NCBI GenBank assembly: GCA_905214955.1
Contig: CAJMON010000017.1
Coordinates: 1-48,982, forward strand
Origin: an uncultured bacterium
Lineage (GTDB): Bacteria; Bacillota; Clostridia; Lachnospirales; Lachnospiraceae
Length of the DNA stretch: 48,982 nt
Direction: 5' to 3'
The notes beneath the pieces were generated by a model. That model saw only the letters and a list, made by a program, of their open reading frames with translations. It was not told where the DNA came from and did no database searches. Numbering within the stretch: the first letter of the stretch is position 1; each line of letters opens with the position of its first letter. This document shows positions 8,102-16,192 of this stretch, one piece after another. The position numbers and the translations under genes were made by a program.

Positions 8102-9415
8102 ATGGATTTGTTTGACTATATGAGAAGCAATGCCATGGAAAAAGAAGCGCCCCTGGCATCCAGGCTGCGCCCGAGAACGCTGGAAGAAGTGGTGGGACAG
8201 CAGCACATCATTGGAAAGGATAAGATGCTGTACCGGGCCATTAAGGCAGACAAACTGGGGTCCGTGATTTTTTACGGCCCTCCGGGAACAGGGAAAACGA
8301 CTCTGGCAAAGGTGATTGCCAATACCACCAGCGCGGAATTTACCCAGATCAATGCCACCGTTGCCGGAAAAAAAGATATGGAAGAAGTGGTGCAGAAAGC
8401 CAAGAATGCCATGGGAATGTACGGCAGGCGGACCATTCTGTTTGTAGATGAGATTCACCGCTTCAACAAAGGACAGCAGGATTATCTTCTGCCGTTTGTG
8501 GAGGATGGGACGTTGATTCTTATTGGTGCAACCACGGAAAATCCATATTTTGAGGTAAACAGCGCACTGATTTCCAGATCCATCATTTTTGAATTGAAGC
8601 CTTTGGAAAAAGAGGATATCCGTACTCTTATTGAGCGGGCAGTCTACGATGTGGAACGGGGCATGGGAGCTTATCATGCAGTGATTGAAGAAGATGCAGA
8701 AGAATTTCTGGCGGACATTGCAGGAGGTGACGCCAGGGCGGCCTTAAATGCGGTAGAACTTGCAGTGTTGACCACAGAACCTGAGAAAGACGGGAAAATT
8801 CACATCACTCTGGACGTGGCTTCGGAGTGTATCCAGAAGCGGGTGGTACGGTATGATAAGACAGGGGACAACCATTACGACACGATTTCGGCGTTTATTA
8901 AGAGTATGCGGGGATCGGACCCGGATGCGGCGGTGTATTATCTGGCCAGGATGCTGTATGCAGGAGAGAGCGTGACGTTTATTGCCAGAAGAATCATGAT
9001 CTGTGCATCCGAAGATGTGGGAAATGCAGATCCCCAGGCACTCCAGGTGGCGGTGGCTGCGGCTCAGGCAGTGGAGCGCATTGGAATGCCGGAGTCTCAG
9101 CTGATTCTCTCCCAGGCAGCACTGTATGTGGCCTGTGCACCCAAAAGCAATTCTGCCACCAATGCGATTTTTGAAGCCACAGAAGCGGTGAAATCCGGGA
9201 AAGCCACCATTCCGCCCTATCTGCAGGATGCCCATTATCCTGGAGCCGGGAAACTGGGACATGGCATTGGCTATGAATATGCGCATGATTTCCCGAAACA
9301 TTTTTCCAAACAGCGCTATCTTCCTGAAGAATTAAAGGACCGGAAATTTTACCGTCCCAGTGGAAATGGATATGAAAAAAAGATCCAGGAATATCTGGAC
9401 TGGCTGCATGAATAA
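8102..9415 (+). CDS. rarA: Replication-associated recombination protein A (AAA+ ATPase)
   Basis: A 437-residue AAA+ protein of the RarA/MgsA/WRNIP1 family, which acts at stalled replication forks with SSB and recombination factors. It shows the clamp-loader-like N terminus RLRPRTLEEVVGQQHIIG, Walker A GPPGTGKTT at 59-67, Walker B LFVDEIHRFN at 113-122, sensor 1 LIGATTENP, and the C-terminal MgsA-type tetramerisation region (DPDAAVYYLARML; ICASEDVGNADPQAL; YLQDAHYPGAGKLGHG). The length is typical. It is preceded by AAAAGGAGTAAAA and starts 15 bases after the deacetylase gene, so it is probably co-transcribed. It converges on the LytTR regulator gene with only 9 bases between the stop codons. 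Confidence 0.95.
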   Translation: MDLFDYMRSNAMEKEAPLASRLRPRTLEEVVGQQHIIGKDKMLYRAIKADKLGSVIFYGPPGTGKTTLAKVIANTTSAEFTQINATVAGKKDMEEVVQKAKNAMGMYGRRTILFVDEIHRFNKGQQDYLLPFVEDGTLILIGATTENPYFEVNSALISRSIIFELKPLEKEDIRTLIERAVYDVERGMGAYHAVIEEDAEEFLADIAGGDARAALNAVELAVLTTEPEKDGKIHITLDVASECIQKRVVRYDKTGDNHYDTISAFIKSMRGSDPDAAVYYLARMLYAGESVTFIARRIMICASEDVGNADPQALQVAVAAAQAVERIGMPESQLILSQAALYVACAPKSNSATNAIFEATEAVKSGKATIPPYLQDAHYPGAGKLGHGIGYEYAHDFPKHFSKQRYLPEELKDRKFYRPSGNGYEKKIQEYLDWLHE

Positions 9416-9424
9416 AAAGAAAAA

Positions 9425-10150
9425 TCAAGCAAAAAAGCGGAGGCTGCGGTAGGAGCACTGGAGAACGGTGTGGTCTGCCATTAGCAGCTCACGCTTTTTT
9501 TTATTCACAGAAACTACCTGTCTGCGGTTGACCAGGCAGGAGCGGTGGCATCTGGCAAAGTTTTCGCCCAGTTCTTTTTCCAGGGAATCTAAGGTGGCAT
9601 AGTAGCAGGTGATTTCTCCTGGCAGGCAGATTTCCACCTGATGGGGAATTTCGGAAGCCCGGATGCAGATGATGTCAGCAATGCGGATGTTTTCAGTGCC
9701 GCCAGCTCGTTTCAGGGTGAGAAATTCGTCGGAATGTCCGCAGAACGTTTCGTAGCGCAGGTAAGCATCCTGGATGCACTCCACAATTCGCTGACGGATG
9801 GCAGAAGGCTGGTCTTTGTAGATAAAGTCCATGGCTTCCAAGCGGTAGCGGAAAGTAAGGGGTGCCAGATCGGCGTGGGAGGTGATGAAGACCAGAAAGG
9901 CTCTTGGATCCACATCCCGTATTTTCTTTGCCAGCTCAAATCCATTCATACCATTTTGAAAATCAATGTCCAGAAAATAAAGACCGGTATCGCCGGAAGC
10001 AGGCAGCTGCCGCAGAAGAAGTTCTGGAGAGGAACAGGCATTCCCAAAAGAAATGTCCCATTCCTCTTTCAGCAAAATGGCTTTTTTGCCGAAGTCCGAA
10101 AAGAGAGCCAGCTGCTGGGCATTGTCGTCGCAGAAAAAAAGTTTTAACAT
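9425..10150 (-). CDS. LytTR-family response regulator (AgrA/LytR-like)
   Basis: A 241-residue two-component regulator. The receiver domain (1-120) has the acidic pair Asp8-Asp9, the predicted phosphoacceptor Asp61 in YFLDIDFQNGMNGFELAKK, Thr90 in FITSH and Lys112 in FIYKDQP. The C-terminal LytTR DNA-binding domain (about 140-241) carries LDSLEKELGENFARCHRSCL and VNRRQVVSVNKKKRELLM, the usual recognition region. The start is supported by GGGAG 9 bases upstream on the minus strand. It lies 157 bases downstream of the histidine kinase gene; the spacer is rich in inverted repeats. Likely target sites are the GTACCGT boxes upstream of the kinase (inference). No AgrB or AgrD gene is recognisable. 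Confidence 0.9.
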   Translation of the reverse strand: MLKLFFCDDNAQQLALFSDFGKKAILLKEEWDISFGNACSSPELLLRQLPASGDTGLYFLDIDFQNGMNGFELAKKIRDVDPRAFLVFITSHADLAPLTFRYRLEAMDFIYKDQPSAIRQRIVECIQDAYLRYETFCGHSDEFLTLKRAGGTENIRIADIICIRASEIPHQVEICLPGEITCYYATLDSLEKELGENFARCHRSCLVNRRQVVSVNKKKRELLMADHTVLQCSYRSLRFFA

Positions 10151-10179
10151 AAGAATCTCCCTGTTTTGAAAAGTATAGC

Positions 10180-10296
10180 CGCGTCAGGCTTCAGCCTGAC
10201 GGATGTTGCTTTATGGGCGTCCCGCCCGTCCATAAGCAGAATCTCAGTCGTGTGCAGATAAATCTGCAGCGGCTGTTCTTCTGATTAACTGACGCG
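10180..10296. repeat. Nested inverted repeats between kinase and regulator genes
   Basis: The spacer can fold as a branched structure. An outer stem pairs CGCGTCAG (10180-10187) with CTGACGCG (10289-10296). Inside are GTCAGGCT/AGCCTGAC (10183-10190/10193-10200, which competes with the outer stem), a hairpin spanning 10208-10237 (TTATGGGCG with CGTCCATAA, one G-U pair; inner GGGCG/CGCCC), and GCAGAT/ATCTGC (10254-10267). This may be an intergenic repeat unit or an mRNA element setting the kinase/regulator ratio. Confidence 0.55.
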
Positions 10297-10307
10297 CTGG
10301 ATTGGTG

Positions 10308-11546
10308 TCAAAAGTTATCTAACTGCTGAATAAAGTATCCGTCTTTGCACAGGGTACGGCGGTAAACGTAAGGATGTTTCTTCAAAATTTCGGAGACGGT
10401 GGCCAGTCCCATGCCGTGGCCCTCTCCCTTGGTGGAAAAATCGGTGCGGTCCAGCTTGTCCATGGGAAGGGCAGTATCATCGCAGGAATTTAAAATCACC
10501 AGAGAATGTCCCTCATGGCTGTCATCCAGGCTGATTTCCAGCTCCTTTTTTTCAGAAAGGGCAGCGCCCTCAATGGCGTTGTCCAGATAAATTCCAAGGA
10601 TTCTGCAGAAATCACCGGTGTCCATGACCATCCAGGAAATGGGAGAGGCGATTTGAAGCTTTACCTTTAAAGAACGAGCCTTTTCCGAAAGCACCTTGGT
10701 GATGAGAAGGCTTTTTACTTCCGGAATCTGAACGGCAGAAAGTGCGGAAGCATCAAAAGAAGTCAGCTGCATCTGGCTGCTCATAGGCTGGATCTGTTCT
10801 TCAAAGTAGGCTTTCAGGCCAAGAAGATTGCCCTGTTCAATGTAACCGGAAAGAGTAGAAAGAATGTTGGCATAGTCATGTTTAAACTTCCGAAGCTGGA
10901 GATTGGTCTGCTCCAGATTTTCCGTATAGCAGGTAAGGGTCTGAAGAGAGCGGGTCTCCTCTTCCCGTTTTAGCAGCTGATACTGGAGCTTTAAAAGGCG
11001 CCCAAACAGCAGAAAAGAAACTGCAGTCAGCAAAATCAGCAGACAGGGAACCCAAAACGCCGGCGCATACAGCAGCACTTCCCCCAGGACAAACCAGCAA
11101 AACAGCAGGCGGCACAAAGGAGCCGGAAGGAAAATTCCAGATGGAGCGGATATGGACCGCAGATACCGGCCAAACCTGCACAAAAGAAGCAAAGAAACCA
11201 AAGCACACCCAAGATCCGCAAGCAGCTCCCAAATGCCGGAAACCGGGAAAAGATCAAAAAGGAAGAAACCGCACTGGTAAATGCAGGAAACCAGGAAAAT
11301 GCCTGCCATAGAGGAGGCGAGAACCTGAGAAACAGGACGTGCCGAAAATGCAGCGAAGATCAGTCCGTACACCAGAAGGGTGCAGGAGGGGGATATCAGG
11401 AAAAGATCCGTAAGAAACAGGTAAAGGGAAGAAGAAAAGAACAGAACCAGCTGTTTTTTCTTTTCCAAAGGAACCGTCTGCAGGGCCAGAACCCCGTAGC
11501 TGAATAGAAATCCGTGAAGAATGCTATAAAGAAGAGAAACAAACAT
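10308..11546 (-). CDS. GHKL sensor histidine kinase (AgrC-like)
   Basis: A 412-residue membrane histidine kinase. The first ~185 residues hold about six hydrophobic segments and no large external domain, as in peptide-sensing AgrC/ComD-type kinases. A helix leads to the phosphoacceptor motif LRKFKHDYANIL with His223. The GHKL ATPase domain has Asn323 in LDNAIEGA and the glycine-rich STKGEGHGMGLATV at 371-384. Start: ATG at 11546 is preceded by a perfect AGGAGGT (11551-11557), so an upstream in-frame ATG at 11690 is rejected. It pairs with the LytTR regulator downstream on the same strand. The signal is unknown; no AgrB/AgrD-like processing gene is present. Confidence 0.9.
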   Translation of the reverse strand: MFVSLLYSILHGFLFSYGVLALQTVPLEKKKQLVLFFSSSLYLFLTDLFLISPSCTLLVYGLIFAAFSARPVSQVLASSMAGIFLVSCIYQCGFFLFDLFPVSGIWELLADLGCALVSLLLLCRFGRYLRSISAPSGIFLPAPLCRLLFCWFVLGEVLLYAPAFWVPCLLILLTAVSFLLFGRLLKLQYQLLKREEETRSLQTLTCYTENLEQTNLQLRKFKHDYANILSTLSGYIEQGNLLGLKAYFEEQIQPMSSQMQLTSFDASALSAVQIPEVKSLLITKVLSEKARSLKVKLQIASPISWMVMDTGDFCRILGIYLDNAIEGAALSEKKELEISLDDSHEGHSLVILNSCDDTALPMDKLDRTDFSTKGEGHGMGLATVSEILKKHPYVYRRTLCKDGYFIQQLDNF

Positions 11547-11582
11547 ACAAACCTCCTGATGGGCGCAACGCCTGAGACAGAA

Positions 11583-11834
11583 AACGGTACGCTCATGACA
11601 AAAATTACAAAAGCATGAAGAAACATAGTATGATTTTAACATCGGAAAGGAGGAATGTAAATAACAAAACTTGAAACGTAAAAATACCACAATGCATACT
11701 TAATAAAAAAGTAAAAATCACTGCGAAAAGATTTTCTGCATCCTTCTCAAAAAACATTCTGCCTTTTTACGGTACGGGCTGTACCGTCAGCAGAAAATCA
11801 CAGTTCCAAAGGGAAAAGCTGCGTACCGTCAGCA
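11583..11834. promoter_or_regulatory. Four GTACCGT boxes, candidate LytTR binding sites
   Basis: ACGGTAC occurs at 11583-11589 and 11769-11775, and its complement GTACCGT at 11781-11787 and 11823-11829. The second and third make a perfect inverted repeat with a 5-base spacer. The third and fourth are the start of a 12-base direct repeat GTACCGTCAGCA spaced exactly 42 bases, or four helical turns. The TACCGT core resembles LytTR-box consensus sequences. The gap 11547-12059 holds these boxes, the promoter above and no convincing gene; the direct involvement of the regulator is inference. Confidence 0.45.
11633..11661 (-). promoter_or_regulatory. Candidate sigma-A promoter for the kinase gene
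   Basis: Read on the minus strand, TTTACA (11656-11661) and TAAAAT (11633-11638) are separated by exactly 17 bases. Transcription would start near 11626, giving an 80-base leader before the kinase ATG at 11546. Confidence 0.5.
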
Positions 11835-12029
11835 AAAAAGACCATTGTTGCGCGAACAAAGGAGTGCTTTCGGATTTTCCTGGAAAAGAACAGGCAGGGG
11901 TTTTGGCGGAGTGGAAAACACTGTGAGGATGGCGGACGTATCGGAAACGGCTGGGGAGACATCTTCACAGAAGAAGAGGGAGTATCTGGAACCGGAATCA
12001 GATACTCCCCCATTTTTTTGACCAAGCAT

Positions 12030-12060
12030 ATCCAAATTGATCCAGTGAACCAATTTGGAT
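12030..12060. repeat. Inverted repeat with CCAGTRA centre, copy 1
   Basis: ATCCAAATTG (12030-12039) and CAATTTGGAT (12051-12060) form a perfect 10-bp inverted repeat around ATCCAGTGAAC. The core AATTGAT-CCAGTGA-ACCAATT is nearly the same as the element at 41632-41652. It abuts the stop codon of the DUF4364 gene and lacks an adjacent T-run in either direction, so it looks more like an operator or repeat than a terminator. Confidence 0.5.
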
Positions 12061-12572
12061 TATTGAAGCTCTTCCATAATGGTCTGATAAATTTTCTGGC
12101 ATTTTTCACGCCAGTGGTCGCACATGGCCGCGGCCTGCCTGCGGTCAGGGGCTGTGACAGTCAGGTCGATCAGCTCACTTTTGTGTTCTTTGACAACACA
12201 GTGGACGGAATATTCCCCTGCTGTATTTTTAAAATATTCTGCAGTAACAGCGACTTCATTGCGCAGCTCCAGCTGATGGTCTTTCAGATAATCATCAATG
12301 TCCTGACGGATGGCAGCGGAAATCTTATTCTGAAAATATTCCAGGGTGCCGGAACCCGAAGGGGTGATGCGGTACTGAGAATGATTCCGGATAGTTTCAC
12401 ACTGGATCAGGTCTGATTCCAGCAGTTCATTGATGGCCTGCTGGAGATTAAAATAGGTGGTGTATCCCTGGTCCAGGATAAATGCGGAAATCTGGCCGTT
12501 GGTCAGGGGAAAATTCACTTTTTCCAGCATATAGAGCACGATCAGTTTATAAAGTGTCAATGGTTCAGCCAT
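12060..12572 (-). CDS. DUF4364 family protein (winged-helix-like regulator)
   Basis: A 170-residue protein of the Clostridia-typical DUF4364 family. The N-terminal half (PLTLYKLIVLYML, GQISAFILDQGYTTYFNLQQ, LIQCETIRNHSQYRITPSG) has the helix-helix-wing look of a PadR/MarR-type DNA-binding domain; the C-terminal half (about 90-165) is a mixed alpha/beta region. A regulatory role is inferred from the fold pattern. The ATG at 12572 is selected because AAGGAGG stands 8 bases upstream; two in-frame ATGs further out lie within or before that site. It overlaps the end of the radical SAM gene by 8 bases, so the two are translationally coupled. Confidence 0.82.
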   Translation of the reverse strand: MAEPLTLYKLIVLYMLEKVNFPLTNGQISAFILDQGYTTYFNLQQAINELLESDLIQCETIRNHSQYRITPSGSGTLEYFQNKISAAIRQDIDDYLKDHQLELRNEVAVTAEYFKNTAGEYSVHCVVKEHKSELIDLTVTAPDRRQAAAMCDHWREKCQKIYQTIMEELQ

Positions 12573-13512
12573 AAGAAATTCCTCCTTCATGATAGAGCCG
12601 CCCCTGCCAGGTGCCACGGCGTTTTAATTCCTGGTGGATCTGATTGAGTACAGACCGTTTGTTCAAGCTCCACAAAGGGGCGATGAGCAGATCTTTGGGT
12701 CCGTCACCGGTAAGCCGGTGGATGGTAATGTCCGGGGAAAGATGTTCTAAGCAGGTAATCACAAGATCCACATAGGCATCCTGGGTAAAGACCGGAAAGC
12801 CGGGATTTTCGTACCAGGCAGCCAGATCCGTACCCCGCAGCACGTGAAGAAGCTGCAGTTTGATGCCCTGGATGGGAGCACGGTTCAGATAGTGGATAGT
12901 ATCCAGCATCATCTGGGTGGTTTCTCCGGGAAGTCCAAGAATCGTATGGACGACAATTTCCAGTCCTGCTGCGCGGAGCCTTGCACAGGCATCCTCAAAG
13001 CAGGAAAGTTCATAGCCCCGGCGGATAAAAGCGGCTGTGGAATCGTGGATGGTCTGCAGCCCCAGTTCCACAGAAACCGGTTTTTCCAGGTTGAGCCTGG
13101 AGAGCAGGGAAACTGTTTCCGGGGGCAGGCAGTCCGGACGGGTGCCGATGGAAAGGCCTGCAATGTCCGGGTGGCGGATGGCTTCCGTAAACAGAGCCTC
13201 CAGCCGTTCCAAAGGGGCGTAGGTATTGGTATAAGCCTGAAAATAAGCGATAAAACGTCTGGCCGGAAACTTGGATGCCACCAAAGCCTTCTGCTCCTCA
13301 ATCTGGGTGGTAATGGAGACGCGGGGATTTCCAGCAAAATCTCCAGATCCCCCTGCACTGCAGAAAATACAGCCCCGGCTGCCAAGGGTGCCGTCCCGGT
13401 TGGGACAGGTCATGCCGCCGTTTAAAGAAACCTTGTAAATCTTTTCCCCATATCTTTTGCGCAGTTCATAATCGTAAGAATGATAGGGCTTTTCACCCCA
13501 CATGGTCTTCAT
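12565..13512 (-). CDS. TIGR01212 family radical SAM protein (YhcC-like)
   Basis: A 315-residue radical SAM enzyme of the TIGR01212/YhcC group, whose substrate is not established. The cluster-binding cysteines are in the longer spacing typical of this family: Cys36 in MTCPNRDG, then Cys48 and Cys51 in GCIFCSAGG. Downstream SAM-domain features include the GLSIGTRPDCLP strand near residue 120, VELGLQTIHD and VVHTILGLPGE. The end region LLIAPLWSLNKRSVLNQIHQ is also family-typical. The ATG at 13512 has AGAGGAAG about 12 bases upstream; an ATG 9 bases further in is an alternative. It is the first gene of a two-gene unit with DUF4364. Confidence 0.88.
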   Translation of the reverse strand: MKTMWGEKPYHSYDYELRKRYGEKIYKVSLNGGMTCPNRDGTLGSRGCIFCSAGGSGDFAGNPRVSITTQIEEQKALVASKFPARRFIAYFQAYTNTYAPLERLEALFTEAIRHPDIAGLSIGTRPDCLPPETVSLLSRLNLEKPVSVELGLQTIHDSTAAFIRRGYELSCFEDACARLRAAGLEIVVHTILGLPGETTQMMLDTIHYLNRAPIQGIKLQLLHVLRGTDLAAWYENPGFPVFTQDAYVDLVITCLEHLSPDITIHRLTGDGPKDLLIAPLWSLNKRSVLNQIHQELKRRGTWQGRLYHEGGISYG

Positions 13513-13672
13513 CAGTCAAAAAAGCTTCCTCTCATTATAAGATCGTTCCAAAATATCATAGCATTAAAAAGAAAACCTGTAAAGCCAACTTTCCTGCACC
13601 CTTTCCAAGGAAGAAGAGAGGTGGTATAATGAAAACAGCCAGATTGGATCATCCCAAAGGAGGAGAAAGAGC

Positions 13673-13879
13673 TTGAAAATTCAAATGACACAGGAAAAAC
13701 AGGACCGGCTGATTTTGGCGGTTCAGGCATTAGTGTGCAGCGGGATGCTGCTGTATACGGCGGGTTCCTGGACAAAAGACCAGCTGAAATGGTATCGGAA
13801 AAAACAGAAATTAAAAGAAAAAGAAGAACGGAAGCTCCTGAAGAAAGGTTGCGCTAAAAAGGCACGTATGTTACAATAA
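13673..13879 (+). CDS. Hypothetical small single-pass protein, TTG start
   Basis: A 68-residue protein with one hydrophobic segment (about residues 13-34) followed by a very basic tail rich in Lys, Arg and Glu. The TTG start at 13673 is favoured because AAAGGAGG (13656-13663) lies 9 bases away; the in-frame ATG at 13685 is 21 bases from it. A TATAAT at 13625-13630 could be its -10, although the -35 is poor. It ends 34 bases before pyrC and so may be the leader gene of the pyr operon. No function is recognised. Confidence 0.5.
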   Translation: MKIQMTQEKQDRLILAVQALVCSGMLLYTAGSWTKDQLKWYRKKQKLKEKEERKLLKKGCAKKARMLQ

Positions 13880-13913
13880 CACACAGCAATCCCTGGAAAA
13901 GAGAGGAAAAGGA

Positions 13914-15227
13914 ATGAAAATTTTGATCAAGCATGGCCGGGTGCTGGACCCGGATACCAGAAAAGACGGGATTTACGATGTTCTGACAGAAGACGGAGTC
14001 ATTCGAAAGGTTGCTCCCGAAATAGAAGAGCCGGCAGACCAGGTACTGGAAGCAGAGGGCTGCTGGGTAATGCCGGGGCTGATTGACCTTCATGTTCATT
14101 TAAGAGATCCCGGTCTGACCCACAAAGAGACCGTAGAGACCGGAGCAGCCGCAGCCGCACATGGAGGCATTACCACCATCGTAGCGATGCCAAACACCAA
14201 GCCGGTTGTGGATGATGAACACAAAGTATCCTATGTACACAACAAGGCAAAGTCCTGCACATTGGTACACGTCCTGCAGGCAGGAGCTGTGACCAAAGGC
14301 CAGAAAGGAGAAGAACTGGCAGACGTTGAAAAGATGGCTGCAGCCGGTGCCCCGGCTATCAGCGAAGATGGAAAGTCTGTGATGAATTCCGGCCTGTACC
14401 GAAAAGCCATGAAGATCGCAGCCCAATGCGGCATCCCGGTGCTGGCCCACTGTGAAGACATCAACCTGGTAGAGGGCGGCGTGGTGAATGCAGATCCTGC
14501 TATGGAAAAGCTGGGATTAAAAGGCATCAGCAATGCCGTAGAAGACGTGATTACTGCCAGAGATATTATGCTGGCCAAAGAAACCGGAGCCAGACTCCAT
14601 CTATGCCATTGCTCTACCGCAGACAGCGTGCGCATGGTAGCAGAAGCCAAAAAAGAAGGACTTCCGGTGACGGCAGAGGTATGCCCTCATCATTTCACCC
14701 TTTCCACAGAAGACATTTCCGGACCGGATACCAACTATAAAATGAATCCGCCCCTTCGGACCAGAGCAGATGTGGAAGCACTGCGCCAGGGATTAAAAGA
14801 CAACATCATGGATGTGATTTCTACAGACCATGCGCCCCACAGCGCCCAGGAAAAAGCACAGTCCATGGAAAAAGCGCCCTTTGGCATTGTGGGGCTGGAG
14901 ACCTCTGTGGCACTGACTATTACTGAACTGGTGGAGCCGGGGATTCTTACCCCCATGCAGATGGCAGAGAAGATGAGCTACAACCCGGCAAAAGTGCTGG
15001 GAATCGACAAAGGTTCCTTGGCAGAAGGAAAGCCGGCGGACATTACCATCATTGATCCGGATGCGGAGTATGTGATTGACACTAGAACCTTCTTCTCCAA
15101 GGGAAAAAATACCCCCTTTAATGGAAAGAAAGTAAAAGGTCTGGTAAGGGCCACCATCTGTGACGGAAAGATTGCCTATCTGGAAAGCAGCAGGGAAGCA
15201 TACCGCCCAAAGACACAGGAAAACTAA
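13914..15227 (+). CDS. pyrC: Dihydroorotase
   Basis: A 437-residue class I dihydroorotase, which converts N-carbamoyl-aspartate to dihydroorotate in UMP synthesis. The metal site is clear: His60 and His62 in DLHVHLRDPG, Asp152 in AISEDGKS, His179 in VLAHCED, a further His in EVCPHHFTLS and the catalytic Asp in DVISTDHAPHS. Arg64 and the MPNTKP motif bind substrate. The ATG at 13914 follows GAGAGGAAAAGG. It is the first enzyme gene of a pyrC-pyrF-pyrK-pyrD unit. Aspartate carbamoyltransferase genes are not in the window, and no PyrR-type attenuator is evident upstream. Confidence 0.96.
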   Translation: MKILIKHGRVLDPDTRKDGIYDVLTEDGVIRKVAPEIEEPADQVLEAEGCWVMPGLIDLHVHLRDPGLTHKETVETGAAAAAHGGITTIVAMPNTKPVVDDEHKVSYVHNKAKSCTLVHVLQAGAVTKGQKGEELADVEKMAAAGAPAISEDGKSVMNSGLYRKAMKIAAQCGIPVLAHCEDINLVEGGVVNADPAMEKLGLKGISNAVEDVITARDIMLAKETGARLHLCHCSTADSVRMVAEAKKEGLPVTAEVCPHHFTLSTEDISGPDTNYKMNPPLRTRADVEALRQGLKDNIMDVISTDHAPHSAQEKAQSMEKAPFGIVGLETSVALTITELVEPGILTPMQMAEKMSYNPAKVLGIDKGSLAEGKPADITIIDPDAEYVIDTRTFFSKGKNTPFNGKKVKGLVRATICDGKIAYLESSREAYRPKTQEN

Positions 15228-15254
15228 AACGCAGAAAGCAAAAGAGGAGCAGCC

Positions 15255-16181
15255 ATGATTCAGAAATTAATTGCAAACATCCAGAAAACCCATGCACCCA
15301 TCGTCGTAGGACTGGATCCTATGTTAAACTACATCCCGGAGCACATCGTAAAAAAAGCGGTGGAAGAGCACGGGGAGACGCTTCAGGCTGCAGGGGAAGC
15401 CATCTGGCAGTATAATAAAGAGATCATTGACAATACTTGGGATCTGATCCCGGCTGTAAAGCCCCAGATTGCCATGTACGAGCAGTTTGGCATTCCGGGA
15501 CTGGAAGCCTTCCAGAAGACCGTTTCCTATTGCAAAGAAAAAGGACTGGTAGTCATTGGTGACGTAAAACGAGGAGACATCGGCTCCACCTCCGCAGCCT
15601 ATGCCACTGCACATTTAGGCCACATCCAGATTGGAAGTAAATCGTATGCTCCCTTTGATGAGGATTTTGCTACGGTCAATCCGTACCTGGGTTCTGATGG
15701 TGTGAAGCCGTTTATTGAAGTATGCAGGCAGGAGAAAAAAGGCCTGTTTATTCTGGTAAAAACTTCCAACCCCTCCAGCGGCGAGTTCCAGGATCAGCTG
15801 ATAAATGGCAGACCTCTGTATGAGCTGGTAGGAGAAAAGGTTGCCCAGTGGGGCGAAGAATGCATGGGAGATTCCTACAGCTATGTAGGTGCTGTGGTCG
15901 GTGCCACCTATCCGGAAATGGGAAAAGTGCTGCGTAAAATTATGCCGAAAGCCTATATTCTGGTTCCGGGCTACGGCGCACAGGGCGGAAAAGGCGCAGA
16001 TCTGGTTCACTTCTTCAATGAAGACGGACTGGGAGCCATTGTCAACTCTTCCAGAGGCATCATTGCAGCTTACAAGCAGGAAAAATATGCAAAATTTGGT
16101 GCGGAGCATTTCGCAGAAGCATCCAGAGCAGCTGTGGAAGATATGGTAAAAGACATTGCACAGGCATTGGAAAACCGGTAA
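15255..16181 (+). CDS. pyrF: Orotidine 5'-phosphate decarboxylase, type 2
   Basis: A 308-residue OMP decarboxylase of the longer 'type 2' group, catalysing the last step to UMP. It shows the N-terminal VVGLDPML, the catalytic Asp-Lys-Asp region VIGDVKRGDIGSTSAAYA near residue 100, LVKTSNPSSGEFQD and the phosphate-binding C-terminal segment GYGAQGGKGADLVHFF with NSSRGI. The start follows AAGAGGAGCAGCC. It begins 27 bases after pyrC and ends 11 bases before pyrK, in the same transcript. The length and motif pattern distinguish it from the ~240-residue type 1 enzymes. Confidence 0.95.
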   Translation: MIQKLIANIQKTHAPIVVGLDPMLNYIPEHIVKKAVEEHGETLQAAGEAIWQYNKEIIDNTWDLIPAVKPQIAMYEQFGIPGLEAFQKTVSYCKEKGLVVIGDVKRGDIGSTSAAYATAHLGHIQIGSKSYAPFDEDFATVNPYLGSDGVKPFIEVCRQEKKGLFILVKTSNPSSGEFQDQLINGRPLYELVGEKVAQWGEECMGDSYSYVGAVVGATYPEMGKVLRKIMPKAYILVPGYGAQGGKGADLVHFFNEDGLGAIVNSSRGIIAAYKQEKYAKFGAEHFAEASRAAVEDMVKDIAQALENR

Positions 16182-16192
16182 GGAGCAGAAAA

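Noticed and set aside
11798..12109. Minus-strand frames upstream of the kinase that could encode an AgrB/AgrD-like protein
   Set aside because: The translations lack membrane segments or a peptide precursor layout, have no ribosome site, and overlap the end of the DUF4364 gene.
13620..13913. Possible PyrR attenuator before the pyr operon
   Set aside because: I see no PyrR-binding loop consensus or antiterminator/terminator pair; only a small ORF and a -10-like sequence.
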